Shown: positions 25,401 through 33,645, counted from the first letter of the stretch. The stretch: 64,000 bases of DNA from Cyrtodaria siliqua (GCA_037043455.1 JAWPHD010011478.1:19520-83519); one strand, 5' to 3'. Translations and numbers: made by a program. The notes: a model not told the origin generated them from the letters alone.

Positions 25401-25874
25401 CTCCAGACCTGGCCAATGTTCAAAAAGGAAAATAATTCCATCTTACTGCAGAGATAGTTTCTTTACTTTCAAAAATTCAGAGATTATGTTTATGCTTCTT
25501 CTAAACAATTCCCTGAGCATATTTTCTCAACCTCCTCCCTACGGTGAAGAGGGTGGGATTACAGCTGTCAAGATAATTTTAATTTTGTCATTGATATAAG
25601 CGGTTTCAAAAATATTTTTTAGACAAATTCACAATTTACGTGAATGAAGTAGACCCGTGCATTTGTTCCTTTTACAAAATATGCATATTTAATCACGAAT
25701 GTGATGAATGGCAACAACAGTAAGTGACAATATACAACATTTGTTGATGAGGATATTGATCCAGTGTCATCCACTCACTTCGTTTTCCTTGTGATTTCGA
25801 ATCCCACGAACAAGGTCTTGTAAGTTCTTATCAAGGACACTGTCCAGCGTTCCTTTCAATTTTCTCAAAGCCAT
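1299..25874 (-). CDS. AP3D1: AP-3 complex subunit delta, 5' part of gene (six coding exons, continues past left edge)
   Basis: AP-3 delta is the large adaptin of the AP-3 coat that sorts cargo from endosomes/TGN to lysosomes and lysosome-related organelles. Six minus-strand exons join in frame: 25874-25779, 6331-6236, 5331-5251, 2350-2270, 1687-1580 and 1428-1299, lengths 96, 96, 81, 81, 108 and 130 nt. Every junction has AG/GT. The first five introns are phase 0 and the last donor is phase 1. The 197 residues match the N-terminal adaptin (armadillo-like) domain of animal AP3D1, with the stretches NLQDLVRGIRNHKE, GYLAASQSFHEGTDV, DLARDLANDIMTL and TKPYIRKKAVLIMYKVFL. The start is the only ATG before the conserved MALxxxKG-type N terminus. 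An AG at about 25884 could be an acceptor for a spliced 5' UTR. Intron 1 is about 19.4 kb and full of transposons. The rest of the protein (about 1,000 residues in the family) lies outside the window. Family identity is near certain. Confidence 0.95.
1580..1687 (-). CDS. AP3D1: AP3D1 coding exon 5
   Basis: 36 codons, acceptor TTCTAG and donor GTAAGT. It reads DLSSQNLYDAGVALNGLSCF and ends DIMTL, matching the family without gaps. Confidence 0.95.
2270..2350 (-). CDS. AP3D1: AP3D1 coding exon 4
   Basis: 27 codons, acceptor TTACAG and donor GTGAGT. It reads RIGYLAASQSFHEGTDVLML and ends IRK, in phase 0 with exon 5. Confidence 0.95.
2930..3207. mobile_element. Small inverted-repeat element (MITE-like) in AP3D1 intron 3
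   Basis: Both ends carry about 30-bp inverted repeats starting TTAGGCCTAAAAAAA and continuing into TGTGTGGTTCG. About 280 bp with no coding content and an A-rich interior. Termini are similar in style to 39743-40298. Confidence 0.7.
3421..3501. repeat. 27-bp tandem repeat, three copies
   Basis: The unit beginning gtatgtgatctgcatcg occurs at 3421, 3448 and 3475, with one substitution in the third copy. It lies in AP3D1 intron 3. Confidence 0.9.
4334..4896. mobile_element. Inverted-repeat element (MITE-like) in AP3D1 intron 3
   Basis: A perfect 19-bp terminal inverted repeat, GAGCTCTAACCTTAAACAG, lies at 4334-4352 and in inverse at 4878-4896. No coding remnant is recognised inside. No clear target duplication. 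Superfamily unknown. Confidence 0.7.
4975..5105. repeat. Short degenerate tandem repeats
   Basis: Several 28-33-bp units share a ttttggattaaagagacac core. Intronic. Confidence 0.6.
5251..5331 (-). CDS. AP3D1: AP3D1 coding exon 3
   Basis: 27 codons, acceptor TTTTTCAG and donor GTATGT. It reads LQMLGYDVSWAAFNVIEVMS and then KFTFK, a highly conserved delta-adaptin segment. Confidence 0.95.
5689..6198. mobile_element. TTAA-type MITE in AP3D1 intron 2
   Basis: The ends are inverted copies of AAAGGGACTGGNGGCGATCT-like sequence, and the interior matches the right part of the longer relative at 26554-27429. Non-autonomous, no ORF of note. Confidence 0.65.
6236..6331 (-). CDS. AP3D1: AP3D1 coding exon 2
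   Basis: 32 codons between acceptor TTTTAG and donor GTAAGT. The translation includes KYVAECLDEIKTELRQ and ends NKLTY, continuous with exons 1 and 3 in phase 0 and collinear with the animal AP3D1 helix repeats. Confidence 0.95.
7449..11060. repeat. 3.6-kb minisatellite (58/60-bp units, with 44-bp variants) in AP3D1 intron 1
   Basis: About 60 tandem units share the core attgtctgcatcacaaa. Two main lengths are interleaved: 60 bp (with gactgattccctgacaat) and 58 bp (with gacattccctgacaat). Between about 7740 and 8560 a shortened 44-bp form (ending gcaactatat) dominates. A 236-bp higher-order unit (58+60+60+58) is repeated around 10330-10630. Because 60 is a multiple of three, long open frames of up to 167 codons exist on both strands. 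They are repeat artefacts, since the frame breaks wherever a 58-bp unit intervenes. The array edges are older and more divergent at the left (7449-7700). Confidence 0.95.
11061..11690. other. Intron 1 spacer
   Basis: No gene, repeat or structured element recognised. Confidence 0.5.
11700..12120 (-). mobile_element. Probable non-LTR retrotransposon 3' end (minus strand)
   Basis: On the minus strand the segment ends in an A/T-rich 3' UTR-like sequence followed by AATAAAGAATCTGTTCTGTT, the same CTGTT tail style as the LINE fragment at 58650-59126. No clear reverse-transcriptase sequence is retained, so this is tentative. Confidence 0.4.
12125..12262 (+). mobile_element. Truncated SINE (body of the family seen complete at 29820-30053)
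   Basis: It matches, in the opposite orientation, the central and 3' parts of the SINE at 29820-30053 (gaagtgttgattctta, ggatggcgggaggt, gaaaatgacgtaaaa). The tRNA-like head is missing. Confidence 0.7.
12344..12955. mobile_element. Long palindromic MITE (about 0.6 kb)
   Basis: The left arm begins acaagtaatagatagtctgg and the right arm ends ccagac..tattactt. Homology between the arms runs to a centre near 12640, where gaaatttcaccaaccaca faces tgtggttggtgaaatttc. The same family, with one head and a body but no full palindrome, occurs at 23026-23280, 28505-28778, 40672-40957 and, as body only, at 46565-46730. Confidence 0.8.
12956..13371. other. Intron 1 spacer
   Basis: No coding or repeat feature recognised apart from a short local inverted repeat (tgcagccgtcttttgcacggc) near 12980. 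Confidence 0.5.
13372..13470 (-). mobile_element. Truncated tRNA-Ser-type SINE (3' part)
   Basis: Nearly identical to the 3' half of the complete SINE at 30614-30889 (gtcatatggcgactttcc, cttccactggtggagg). The tRNA-like head is absent. Confidence 0.75.
14010..14895 (+). mobile_element. Helitron-like/DINE-like non-autonomous element with three 163-165-bp internal repeats
   Basis: The unit starting ttatctgcccctt/ctttgcttg occurs at about 14351, 14516 and 14677. The 3' end is a hairpin (14862-14893) with tgtctc facing gagaca-like sequence around a pyrimidine loop. Internal tandem repeats plus a 3' terminal hairpin, without coding capacity, fit Helentron-associated elements; the left boundary is uncertain. 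Confidence 0.55.
14896..16873 (+). mobile_element. Helitron-like/DINE-like element with internal repeats
   Basis: The left subterminal sequence GCTCTACTGGC (about 14923) is inverted near the right end as GCCAGTAGAGC, which forms a hairpin at 16844-16872 just before ctaaaaa. The interior has two long repeats (about 15300-15900 and 16080-16560) built of smaller units with gaccccagggtcaccatttg and aagtctatgtaaaa. An A-rich stretch (15080-15290) and GACGGAC runs (16790-16830) are further marks. It shares its interior with 52764-54735. Confidence 0.65.
16875..17172 (+). mobile_element. Short Helitron-like element remnant
   Basis: It lies directly after the previous element and ends in a hairpin-like cccacttcactctgtgaaag followed by ccggggtataataaa. 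Same style as its neighbours, with no coding content. Confidence 0.45.
17173..17811. other. Intron 1 spacer with homopolymer tracts
   Basis: T-rich tracts (17362-17395, 17590-17612, 17710-17750). No gene or transposon recognised. Confidence 0.5.
17812..18052. repeat. 61-bp tandem repeat, four copies
   Basis: Units begin at cccaaatgatatgagagc at 17816 (copy start, offset by a few bases), 17882, 17943 and 18001, with 58-61-bp spacing and near-identical sequence. Recently expanded. Confidence 0.92.
18559..18814. mobile_element. hAT-type MITE
   Basis: Terminal inverted repeats CAGGGGC(G/A)TAGCTT lie at both ends of 256 bp. GAGAC adjoins both ends as a possible partial target duplication. The CAGGGGCGTAGC terminus is typical of hAT non-autonomous elements. 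Confidence 0.7.
19440..19720 (+). pseudogene. hAT transposase N-terminal zinc-finger remnant (ZNF862/BED-like)
   Basis: Frames starting near 19440 read WLRSNNWLRFDEEND, then a TAA, then MFCVHCRGFG. After a frameshift near 19580 the sequence continues NNFKTTTIQRHIVSSDHKAAV-like. The C-x2-C followed by H-x5-H pattern and the WL..WL(R) lead-in are those of the TTF/BED-type fingers at the N termini of hAT transposases and their domesticated ZNF862-type relatives. It carries at least one internal stop and one frameshift. It ends at the insertion point of the 4.6-kb element. Confidence 0.65.
20280..21330. repeat. Divergent 205-220-bp tandem repeats, about five copies
   Basis: The landmark acacat(a/c)tttgtgttctta recurs near 20351, 20554, 20766, 20979 and 21190. 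Between landmarks, each copy has aagcattat, ctttcaaatgggca and aatagaaaggca segments. Copies differ by indels, so the array is old. Confidence 0.8.
22270..22610 (-). other. Possible coding remnant (acidic segment), minus strand
   Basis: Within the 4.6-kb element, one minus-strand frame from about 22565 reads IFINFDDLDLEALLGKF and then ASENEVSDELCDNG before running to low-quality sequence. Composition is protein-like, but there is no start, no stop context and no recognised family. It could be an exon of the element's own gene or chance. Confidence 0.2.
22653..24270. repeat. Tandem duplication, one copy carrying a MITE
   Basis: Copy 1 (22653-23571) and copy 2 (23572-24270) align throughout, beginning gcattgattaaaataacag and ending tacaggt(a/t)agatcgccgcg. 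Copy 1 is longer because a palindromic-family MITE (23026-23280) sits in it. Copy 2 has the uninterrupted site. Confidence 0.9.
23026..23280. mobile_element. Palindromic-family MITE with empty-site paralogue
   Basis: Head ctagtaagtaatagatagag, an internal hairpin atgggcgtagcccat, tail gaccatgctacaatta. The related unoccupied sequence at about 23960-23985 reads attacagcaaggaataatta. Same family as 12344-12955, 28505-28778 and 40672-40957. Confidence 0.8.
24878..25238. mobile_element. hAT-type MITE
   Basis: Terminal inverted repeats CAGGGCT(A/C)GAAATTA at the left and TAATTTCGAGCCCTG at the right. The interior contains several actag/ctagt palindromic motifs. Inserted into the right part of the larger hAT-like element. 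Confidence 0.75.
25779..25874 (-). CDS. AP3D1: AP3D1 coding exon 1
   Basis: 32 codons beginning at the initiator ATG (25874-25872). The donor is GTGAGT immediately 3' of 25779. It contains KNLQDLVRGIRNHKE, the hallmark of the delta-adaptin N terminus. The 5' flank (25875-26040) is gene-free and presumably holds the UTR and promoter. Confidence 0.95.
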
Positions 25875-26004
25875 AATAATCCCTGAAAATGCTAGATTTT
25901 CTAGCTAATTCCTGACGGTGAAAAACAAACAGGAAATAAGTTTATTTTATCGCCGACACCGAAGGATCTGTTTTCAAGAAATCCAACATGGCTTCCTCCA
26001 CTGA

Positions 26005-26012
26005 TCATGTGA
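26005..26012. promoter_or_regulatory. Candidate M-box/E-box upstream of AP3D1
   Basis: TCATGTGA lies about 130 bp upstream of the AP3D1 start codon, beside GCCATGTTGG-like sequence. TCATGTGA/TCACATGA is the MITF/TFE consensus in animals, and AP-3 serves lysosome-related organelles, so the placement is suggestive. An 8-bp match alone is weak. Confidence 0.3.
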
Positions 26013-26105
26013 CATGTTGACGTGTTAGACTGTGTACCGACTATTTTTAGAAAATTAAAGGGACACTTATATGTTTTTTAAATCCCAAGTTGTTGTTGGT
26101 TACAC

Positions 26106-26433
26106 ACGGGCGTAGCCAGGCATACTTCTGTACGCCCGGGCGTACTCTAGAAAATCGAATGTGAAAAAATAAAAGTGCTTATTTTTTAAAATCAGCAATT
26201 AAAATTGAAGTGGGGTAGGGGGTGAGGCACTATTTTAAAAAACACAATGAATGGAGGCGAGAGCCTTCAAATTCTCGCTCAAATGAAGCCACAAACCTCC
26301 GAAATTGCACTCAAATTTCAAAATTTTCCCAGGGGAGGCCCCCCTGACCCCCCACCACCAGGAGGGGGACAACCCCTTCCGCGCCTTCCCCAGTTCCCCA
26401 GGGCGTATTCTCCAAAAGGCTCTGGCTACGCCA
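26106..26433. mobile_element. hAT-type MITE upstream of AP3D1
   Basis: Inverted termini GGGCGTAGCCAGG and CTGGCTACGCC about 330 bp apart. The interior is C-rich with ccccctgaccccccacc. No gene. Confidence 0.6.
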
Positions 26434-26553
26434 TATTGCATTATATAGTTGTTTATGTTCTAAGGTTTATATCTCCTAGCCACATTTAACCAAGTCTAAT
26501 TCCTCAGGATTGTAGTGAAACTACAACAGTAGGCCTACTGTACTGTACATACT

Positions 26554-27429
26554 TTAAAGGGGCTGTAGGCGATCTGGGAAAAATATGTGTCGACCCAATA
26601 ATGTGGGTGTTTCCTGAATACTATTTAACGTGGATAACCTGAGTACTGAAATGCCATTTTAGCCCGGGCCATGGGTACTAAATACTTTCTAAATTTGTCC
26701 TGAATACTGCGTACCAAAAGTGGGTTGGGAAACAGGCCCAATAATCATACTGTGTTTCAGTTTCATATTCAATTTAACTAGACCCCATGTGTCTCATTTT
26801 TTTAAAGTTTGTCTGTAAAAATCGATGACAGAAGCTTTAACATTAATACACAGACCTAATAACAAATCAAATCAAATTTGTTATTTGGTCTGTGATTACT
26901 ATAAAGGAACATTAGCCATAACTTTTAGCTTATAAAACACAAAGTAATTATGTTGACAAAACTTTACGCACCTACCATTATTTATTATTTACTAAATAGA
27001 AACAGGATGTTTTGACAAATCATTTATTTGCTCAATATAAGCTGGGCTGATAATTAAAAGTCATATGAAGCCCTGATATAAGCTTTACTTACAGTATCCC
27101 TTTAAGGCCTTAATAAATTCTTGTTTTGTGATCAAAGTCTGCTTTTATTGAATTATTATGTACAAATGTTAGCAATATGAACCCCATAATATGAATTAAT
27201 ATAAATCAAATTTATGATTAAATAAAATGTATGAATTAACAACAAAAACCTAGCCGAGTCGTAGAGATTTCCAGACCAAACATTTTCATAAATATGAATT
27301 AGTAGTAACGTGCGGCTCAATCTAACGTATGTGCACATTTGATCTGAAAGTGAAGCACGTTATGATGTGTTTCATTTGTACCAAGGACTGGCACCAATCA
27401 TTCTTCCAGATCGCCACCAGTCCCTTTAA
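26554..27429. mobile_element. TTAA-type non-autonomous element
   Basis: TTAA at both ends (26554-26557, 27426-27429), followed by inverted AGGGGCTGTAGGCGATCTGG and CCAGATCGCCACCAGTCCCT. The right half matches 5689-6198. TTAA targets are those of piggyBac-type elements; no transposase present. Confidence 0.7.
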
Positions 27430-28069
27430 ACGCTAAATGTAACTATTTGTGGCAGAGTCCTGTCGCATGCACTTCCTAAAATTTCCAAACATGTAGTTTT
27501 AACCGGATTTCCAGATTAATCAACCTTTTAGAGAGCTTCAAGAACTGACACGCCCTCGGCCATCCTAAACTCAAATCCTCCTTGATCCGCACCTGCAAGG
27601 GCTCGATCGATTCATTCAAGGTATTATGTGCTCCTTTAAAAGATAATAGTACTGGTTTCATTAAATGAACAAGATAACAACATACTTCAATACTAAATTA
27701 TTTAATTGATACCAGTTCATCATTATTTACAAACACAGATTAAACTTCATACATGTGACATTAACTTGATAAAATATGTGTAGCCTCTGACCAGTACCGG
27801 GTATATATATCAGTACATGGCCTTAATCTGGTCAATATGATATCCGTCAATACAACTGGTACTTTATAACTGCTAAGTTACATTTTATCTGCCTAACCAG
27901 TGTCTCAGTGTACATGTAAATATACTAATCAGGACTTTAAAAACGCCTCAATGAAAATAAACAAAGATTATACCATAACTTAATAATTTATCTTTTTTCA
28001 AAATCACATACCAGTATAAATAATTTCATTTTCACTTCATCAAATAAAACAGTCACGAACAACATTTTT
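27430..28069. other. Intergenic, no recognised feature
   Basis: Between AP3D1 and UTP23. A 61-codon minus-strand frame at 27476-27661 has no recognisable similarity and no splice support. Confidence 0.45.
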
Positions 28070-28175
28070 ATTTGAATTGAATTGAATTGGGTTTTAAGGC
28101 GCACCAACACATGAAAGGTTATATGGCGCCTAACAGGAACGAACATGCCAGGCTCATCCTCCATGTACATCGAGA
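28070..28175 (-). mobile_element. SINE 3' fragment
   Basis: The repeated ttgaattgaattgaattg tail and gcgcaccaacacatgaaag resemble the 3' end of the SINE at 30614-30889, in the same orientation. The head is missing. Confidence 0.5.
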
Positions 28176-28504
28176 TTAAATATGGACAATGGGCCTAGAA
28201 CCGTCTCACATGCAGAACTGCTGAGTTGCTGCAAATTCTATTGTAGACACTCCATTACGCTGAAGCCAGGTTTATTGTTTTTCTGCCACTGCTCTAGTGA
28301 TTTGAGCAACAATGCAGGGGTCATGATGAAGACCTTTAATGAGCATGAACAAAAAATGATAAAATGAACATGAATTTGGGGGCTTTATACCCCTCTGCCT
28401 ACCCCTCCAACGGGTTCTGCAGTGGCCCTATTCTTTGCCCGCAGAACCAAATGGGGCCCCCAGAACAACACAGGGCAGTTTTATTTGATGAAGTGAAAAT
28501 GAAA

Positions 28505-28778
28505 TTGATAAAATTGTAGCATGGTCACTGAAAATTCCCTTTGTAATAGCACAGGTGTAAATCATTTAATTGAAAATAACACCTGTCAGAATAAATGGTG
28601 TATTACAACTACCAGTTATTGGAAGTTAGAGTATGGCAGGGAGCTGAAATGGACATGCTACAAAACAAATAGAGTATGGTTTCATCTCGTTGGTTAATTT
28701 AAACACCTCGATGGGCTACGTCCCATCTCGATGTTTAAATTAACCAACTCAATGAGACCATACTCTATCTATTACTTT
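28505..28778. mobile_element. Palindromic-family MITE
   Basis: Reverse orientation to 23026-23280: it begins ttgtagcatggtcactg and ends tactctatctattacttt, with the internal hairpin atgggctacgtcccat. Confidence 0.75.
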
Positions 28779-29094
28779 TACTGATAAATAATTTTAAAAT
28801 AAGATATTAAACTACAGTATAAGCTTTGTTTATGTTTCAGAGAGGCGTTTTTGAAGAACTCATGTATATAACAACCATGATGACCTATTACCAAAGTTTG
28901 ACAGTAACGATAGACCAGTAGTCCGAGACTACCAACATTTGCCTCAGACAACCTAAATCTCCAAGCTGAGTAGTCCCATGGACTACCTAATTTTGAGAAA
29001 TAGACAAAATCGTGAATTGAGTAATAAAGTATAACAAGAGGTTGACAGTTAACAAGTATGGTCACCGTTTCTAAAAATTGAAAAATATTTTAAC

Positions 29095-29408
29095 GACTTC
29101 TTCAGTACGATTTGTTTTAATTTGTGAGAGGACCATGCAAGGAATGTTCCTGTTAAGTTTCATCAAATTCTTCCCAGCAGTTTGTTTGAAGGTTTTCTAT
29201 TTCTAGTAATGGCGGCCATATTTGTTGACGTATCGGGACAACTTGCAAAAATCTGAGAGAGGACCATGCAAGGATGCTTCCTGTGAAATTTTGTCAAATT
29301 TTACCCAGCAGTTTCAGAAACGTTGTTTTAAAGCAAAAGTTAACAGACAGATGGACGACGGACAACTCACCATCGCATCAGCTCTGGGGCCAGTATTGCT
29401 AAAAAAAT
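29095..29408 (+). mobile_element. Truncated Helitron-like element
   Basis: Two diverged internal units (gagaggaccatgcaagga at about 29127 and 29257), then gacagatggacgacggac and a terminal hairpin-like agctctggggccagtattgct followed by aaaaaa. Same style as 37358-39620. Confidence 0.5.
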
Positions 29409-29819
29409 AAAACACCTTTAATCCACATTTTTATCAAACTTTGTTGAATTCAAGCCTATAATGTTTTCGCTGTGAAAACACAATGTTTTGTTTTGTTGTG
29501 AAATGCAATTTGTAATCTCAAGCATTCCAAAGACAGAACTGGTTTGCTGTGTGAAGGCTACTATACAAACCAAGTCCCAGTAATTTGCATGCGACAGGTA
29601 CCCATTTTGCATGCAGGGTACTTGATAGAGTAAATTACCTCAGCATCACAGATGTTTTGCCTCCAAAACTTGTTGCGACAAATAAACATACCAAGTTGCT
29701 AGATTATTTATTCCCAATATATCAATTGATTACAAATTTCACCATAATAAACATTGATTGAAATATCAGTCAGAAAAATAATTGATCTACATTATCGAGT
29801 AAAACCCGTATGCTACAAA

Positions 29820-30053
29820 TGTTTGTTTGTTCGTATGGTGTTTTACGTCATTTTCAATACATGTAAGGTTATATATGACGGTCAGTTTATTTGTGGTGGA
29901 GGCAGACCACCCACTTTTCCTGGGTAGAACCAGTACTGTAAACCTCCCGCCATCCATAAGAATCAACACTTCCTCACTTACAAGCAGAGCTCCCAGTGGG
30001 ATTCAAACCCGCAGCAGTGAGCGACCAGAAGGTTTACAACGCAACGTCGCTAA
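29820..30053 (-). mobile_element. tRNA-derived SINE with 13-bp target duplication
   Basis: Read on the minus strand, it starts with a tRNA-like head containing a B-box (GGGTTTGAATCCC near 30005), then a body, then a CAAACAAACA tail. It is flanked by CGTATGCTACAAA at 29807-29819 and 30054-30066. The 13-bp duplication marks LINE-type insertion. Confidence 0.85.
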
Positions 30054-30348
30054 CGTATGCTACAAACTGGTCTTGGGCGAACCATTTGACTAAAATAAGC
30101 AAGCATCTGATATGAGATGACTGCCGGCAACAAATTGTTTCCGGTATTTGTTTATTATTAATAAAGATTTTTACATTAATCGTCAATATATTATTTATCT
30201 CATACTGTATTTAATGAGGTCTATCTTTTCAAAATTAACAGGACTACCGAAGTCTGTGAAGGACTACTTGATTTCGAACATTGGTAGTCCTGAAGACTAC
30301 TTGGGGAAAAAGTGTCGAACCCTTATAACATTGCCTCAGTGTGTAGCT

Positions 30349-32239
30349 TTAAAGGGACACATGGCAATCTTGAAGTGTTTGTGTGTGTGTGTGTTTAGTT
30401 CTAAGGTTTAGAGTCCCTCTACCTTTATGGACACCAGAGAATCCCGGTACTCCCAGGCATAATGTGTGGACTATTCCTACTTGAGTGATGCATTGTATCT
30501 GTGTGTTGATCTGCGTCGGTTCAGTTGTAGTGTGTGGTGTCTTGTTGCTGTCGCTCCGAGTTGTTTTCGCTGCGGCGGCGAGTGTTGCTGGCTGCTGTTG
30601 TGTTCTCTACATATTGATTGAATTGATTGAATTGGATTTTATAGTCGCACCAACAGCTAAGGTCATATGGCGACTTTCCAGCTTCCATTGGTGGAGGAAG
30701 ACCCCAGGTGCCCCTCCGGGCAATTTTCGTGCACGGGCGGGCACCTGGGTAGAACCACCGGCGTTCCGCAAGCCAGCTGGGTAGCTTCCTCACATAAAGA
30801 TTTCTAGGCCCCTGAGGGATCGAACCTACAGCGGTGAGGGGCAAGTGATTTCAAGTCAGAGACGTTAACCACTCGGCCACGGACGCCCCTTCTCTACATA
30901 AGTGCTGCACCTACATCCTCTACTGTTGTGTCCTATCACTGCTGGGCCATGGGTACTGGTGTTGGGGGCAATCCCCGCCTCTGCAACCTGCGTCCCCAGC
31001 TTGGCAACAACTCTGTTGGCTTGCACCGTGTACATCGCCAGGTCTTCCTCACTTCGAATCTGTTAAGCTGCTGAGTCGCCGACCACACATTCCATATATA
31101 CAAAATCCCACATAATCCACACCAGTCATACTATCCCATGCAGGCTGCCGATGCTCAACTAACTTCTTCACCTCGATGGATATTCCTGGCGATGTTCCAC
31201 GGCGGTCAGGACAAGGGAGACGACACGGATCTTGGTCCACAGCACTAAATGGGGAACCTAGGTAGAACCAATTCCATCTCCCAGGCACTCACCCCCTCCA
31301 CACACACACCCGATGTGCACGGGTCAGTGTCTACAGGGAAGAAGTGTTTAAAATGGGTGTCTCGATTTATATATCCAGTATCAATTTTGCTTTTACACTG
31401 GTTACATTTAAATAAATAAAATTTTAAGTATTCACTATTTCGTCTTATTATACTACAAGTAATACTTATAGCATAATTTTTTGAGCATATTCGATTTATA
31501 CTGCTTCAGGCCCTAGAGTGCAGTATAAATCTGATACGAGAAAAATATGCTATGAATCTTTTGTATCACAGCCATTTATCCAACTACGCATGTGCAAGAA
31601 GTTTTAGGCTTTGCAGTTTTCAGTAAAAATAACGGCTCGATCCAATCAAGATGTAGCATTATCACGCAGCATGAGCATGACCCATGTTTTGATTATTGCA
31701 GCCAATTGCCTGTGTATATTATTGGGCAAATCCAATGTCAAGGAGTGCTGTTTTGATAATGGGTAGTCGTGTTTTACATATTTAACTCGCAACAGAACGC
31801 CCTTTACAAAATAAAATTGGGTAGATGTTTTGTACCATAGCCATTCAATGCCGGTAACTGACATTTTGACTGACAGGTTGTGTGTAAACATTACAACTAT
31901 GCGCGTGTAAAATTGTGTTGACCATGGTATAACTGCCGCAGCTGTCATTTATAGCACGGCTGAAATATACCGCCATTTATAGCACAGTTTAGGCACAGAC
32001 CTTCAGGTTTATGAAAATTATATCATAAGCAAGAACAAAGGAAAAACATTAGAGCTATGGTACAAGTTTTAATAAATGATTGGTGCAATAATATCAAAAA
32101 TTAATAATATCCAAAAACAAATTGCTTAATACTATTCTTACAATTAATATTAATGATAATAACAAATGCAAGTCATGCAGAAAAATTAGCGGGTCGCCAT
32201 GAGTTTTTAAAAACTAAAGATTGCCGTGTGTCCCTTTAA
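30349..32239. mobile_element. TTAA-type MITE split by two nested insertions
   Basis: TTAA and inverted AGGGACACA(T/C)GGCAATCTT stand at both ends. The MITE sequence itself occupies 30349-30380, 31350-31459 and 32067-32239, and these pieces align in order with the intact copy at 61518-61833 (in reverse). Insertion 1 (30381-31340) is flanked by GAAGTGTTT and insertion 2 (31460-32060) by TACAAG. Confidence 0.85.
30614..30889 (-). mobile_element. tRNA-Ser-derived SINE with 11-bp target duplication
   Basis: On the minus strand it begins with a tRNA-Ser-like head: GTGGCCGAGTGGTTAAC (A box), a loop with TTGAAATCA, and GGTTCGATCCC (B box). The body follows, then a CAATTCAATC tail. TTCTCTACATA flanks it at 30603-30613 and 30890-30900. 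Inserted inside the 960-bp insertion of the TTAA element. Confidence 0.9.
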
Positions 32240-33645
32240 AATGACCATGACGATATATTACGACGCCACAATGTAATTTAAACAAGGAAACCAATGTCTG
32301 CCCACTTGTGAAAATCTAACATGTCCTTTCAAAGTGAATGTAGTATGAGAAACATGTGATTTAATTTAAGAACTCTTTTCTTTGAATTTTCAGTCCCATG
32401 ACTTTCCTCAGAAGATGAATTTATTTAACAGCCTACTTAAAGTCACAATGCAGGCTGTAAAATAACTCTGTCTCCTGAAGAAGGCCATAGGACTGAAAGA
32501 TTGGAAGAACATTTATTGAATTACTTCCTTGAAATGGAATATACTGGAATATTTATATAAAAAGAGATTTAGTTGATTTTGAAGATACTGTAATTAAGAA
32601 AAATGAAACATCTGCAACTTTTCTATACATCTGCGAACATATTTAATTTTCTCTGTTCTCAATGAAATCTGCATTCCACGAACAGCCAATCACCTCCGTC
32701 GAGCCATATGAAACCTCACCTTAAGGGATAATTTACACATACAGTAATGACACAATAAACCCTTCTGATAACACAAATTTAAATAAGATGTTGTGTTGTA
32801 CAATAGAAGATATAAACATAAACACAAGCTGCATATTATTTCACAGATTTCTAAGGGGAAGAAAATGTGGAAATTCCTCAAAAAACAGATTTTCAACAAA
32901 TGTTCATCTTAGCGAGACATTGAGTTCAAGGTCAAGGTCATGGAAATATTGGTAAACTATTGTTAAATAGCAAAGGAACATATGTAATAACTGTGCAAAT
33001 ATAAAAAAAAACATTTTGAATAGTATTCAAGCTATGATGTGTTGAAGAAACTCTCACAAACTTCTCAACCAGAAATTGACCTTTTCAATCAAGTGTGACC
33101 TTGAACTGACCTTGAAATGAAGGCCATGGAAACATTGACATTTTGTATATCTAATGATTATATGTAACAACTGTGTACATATCAAATCAATCTGTTACGA
33201 TATATTGGACAACTCAGACAAACTTCTTTATAACCAAAAGTAGAGGCTGCCTGCCGCACAACGACATGAGTCAATCTTATAAAAACAGTCATTTGAAATA
33301 TTGTTATGTTAAACCGGTAGTACACTTTATATCGGCATATATTTGTTATCAAACATACAGTATGTCTAAATATAAACCATTCTACTATGCCACATCAGTA
33401 GGTAACACAGAGTATAGTTTTGGCATACAACTGTTTGCAAACATACAGCATGTAGAACTGTTCAAACAAACTCAACAAAAAATACATTGTATATTGGACA
33501 AATTAAGCTCAAGGATTTTGGTATACTCAGCTGTTATTTTTTAACCTAGAGCTTTGTAACGCAAATGTAAGGTTGTATCCAAATTATAGCTGTGAGTTCA
33601 GTGGTTTCTTCTTTAATAGCTAAAATACATCCCCAGCGCAATGTG
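32240..33645. other. Intergenic, downstream of UTP23
   Basis: About 32925-33260 contains a degraded Helitron-like segment (ttcaaggtcaaggtcatgg, gaaggccatggaaacattg). A 123-codon frame at 33173-33544 has no similarity or splice support. The rest holds nothing recognised; the UTP23 3' UTR is expected just left of 33646. Confidence 0.45.

Noticed and set aside
30485..30844. Open frames of 99 and 107 codons
   Set aside because: They overlap the SINE and its host insertion on both strands.
30808..30889. tRNA-Ser gene
   Set aside because: A and B boxes are present, but the sequence continues into a SINE body with tail and target duplication, so it is a SINE head.
31049..31288. 79-codon minus-strand frame as a host exon
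   Set aside because: Inside a nested insertion of a TTAA element; no splice signals or known domain.
33173..33544. 123-codon plus-strand open frame
   Set aside because: No recognisable domain, low-complexity codons, degraded repeat context.
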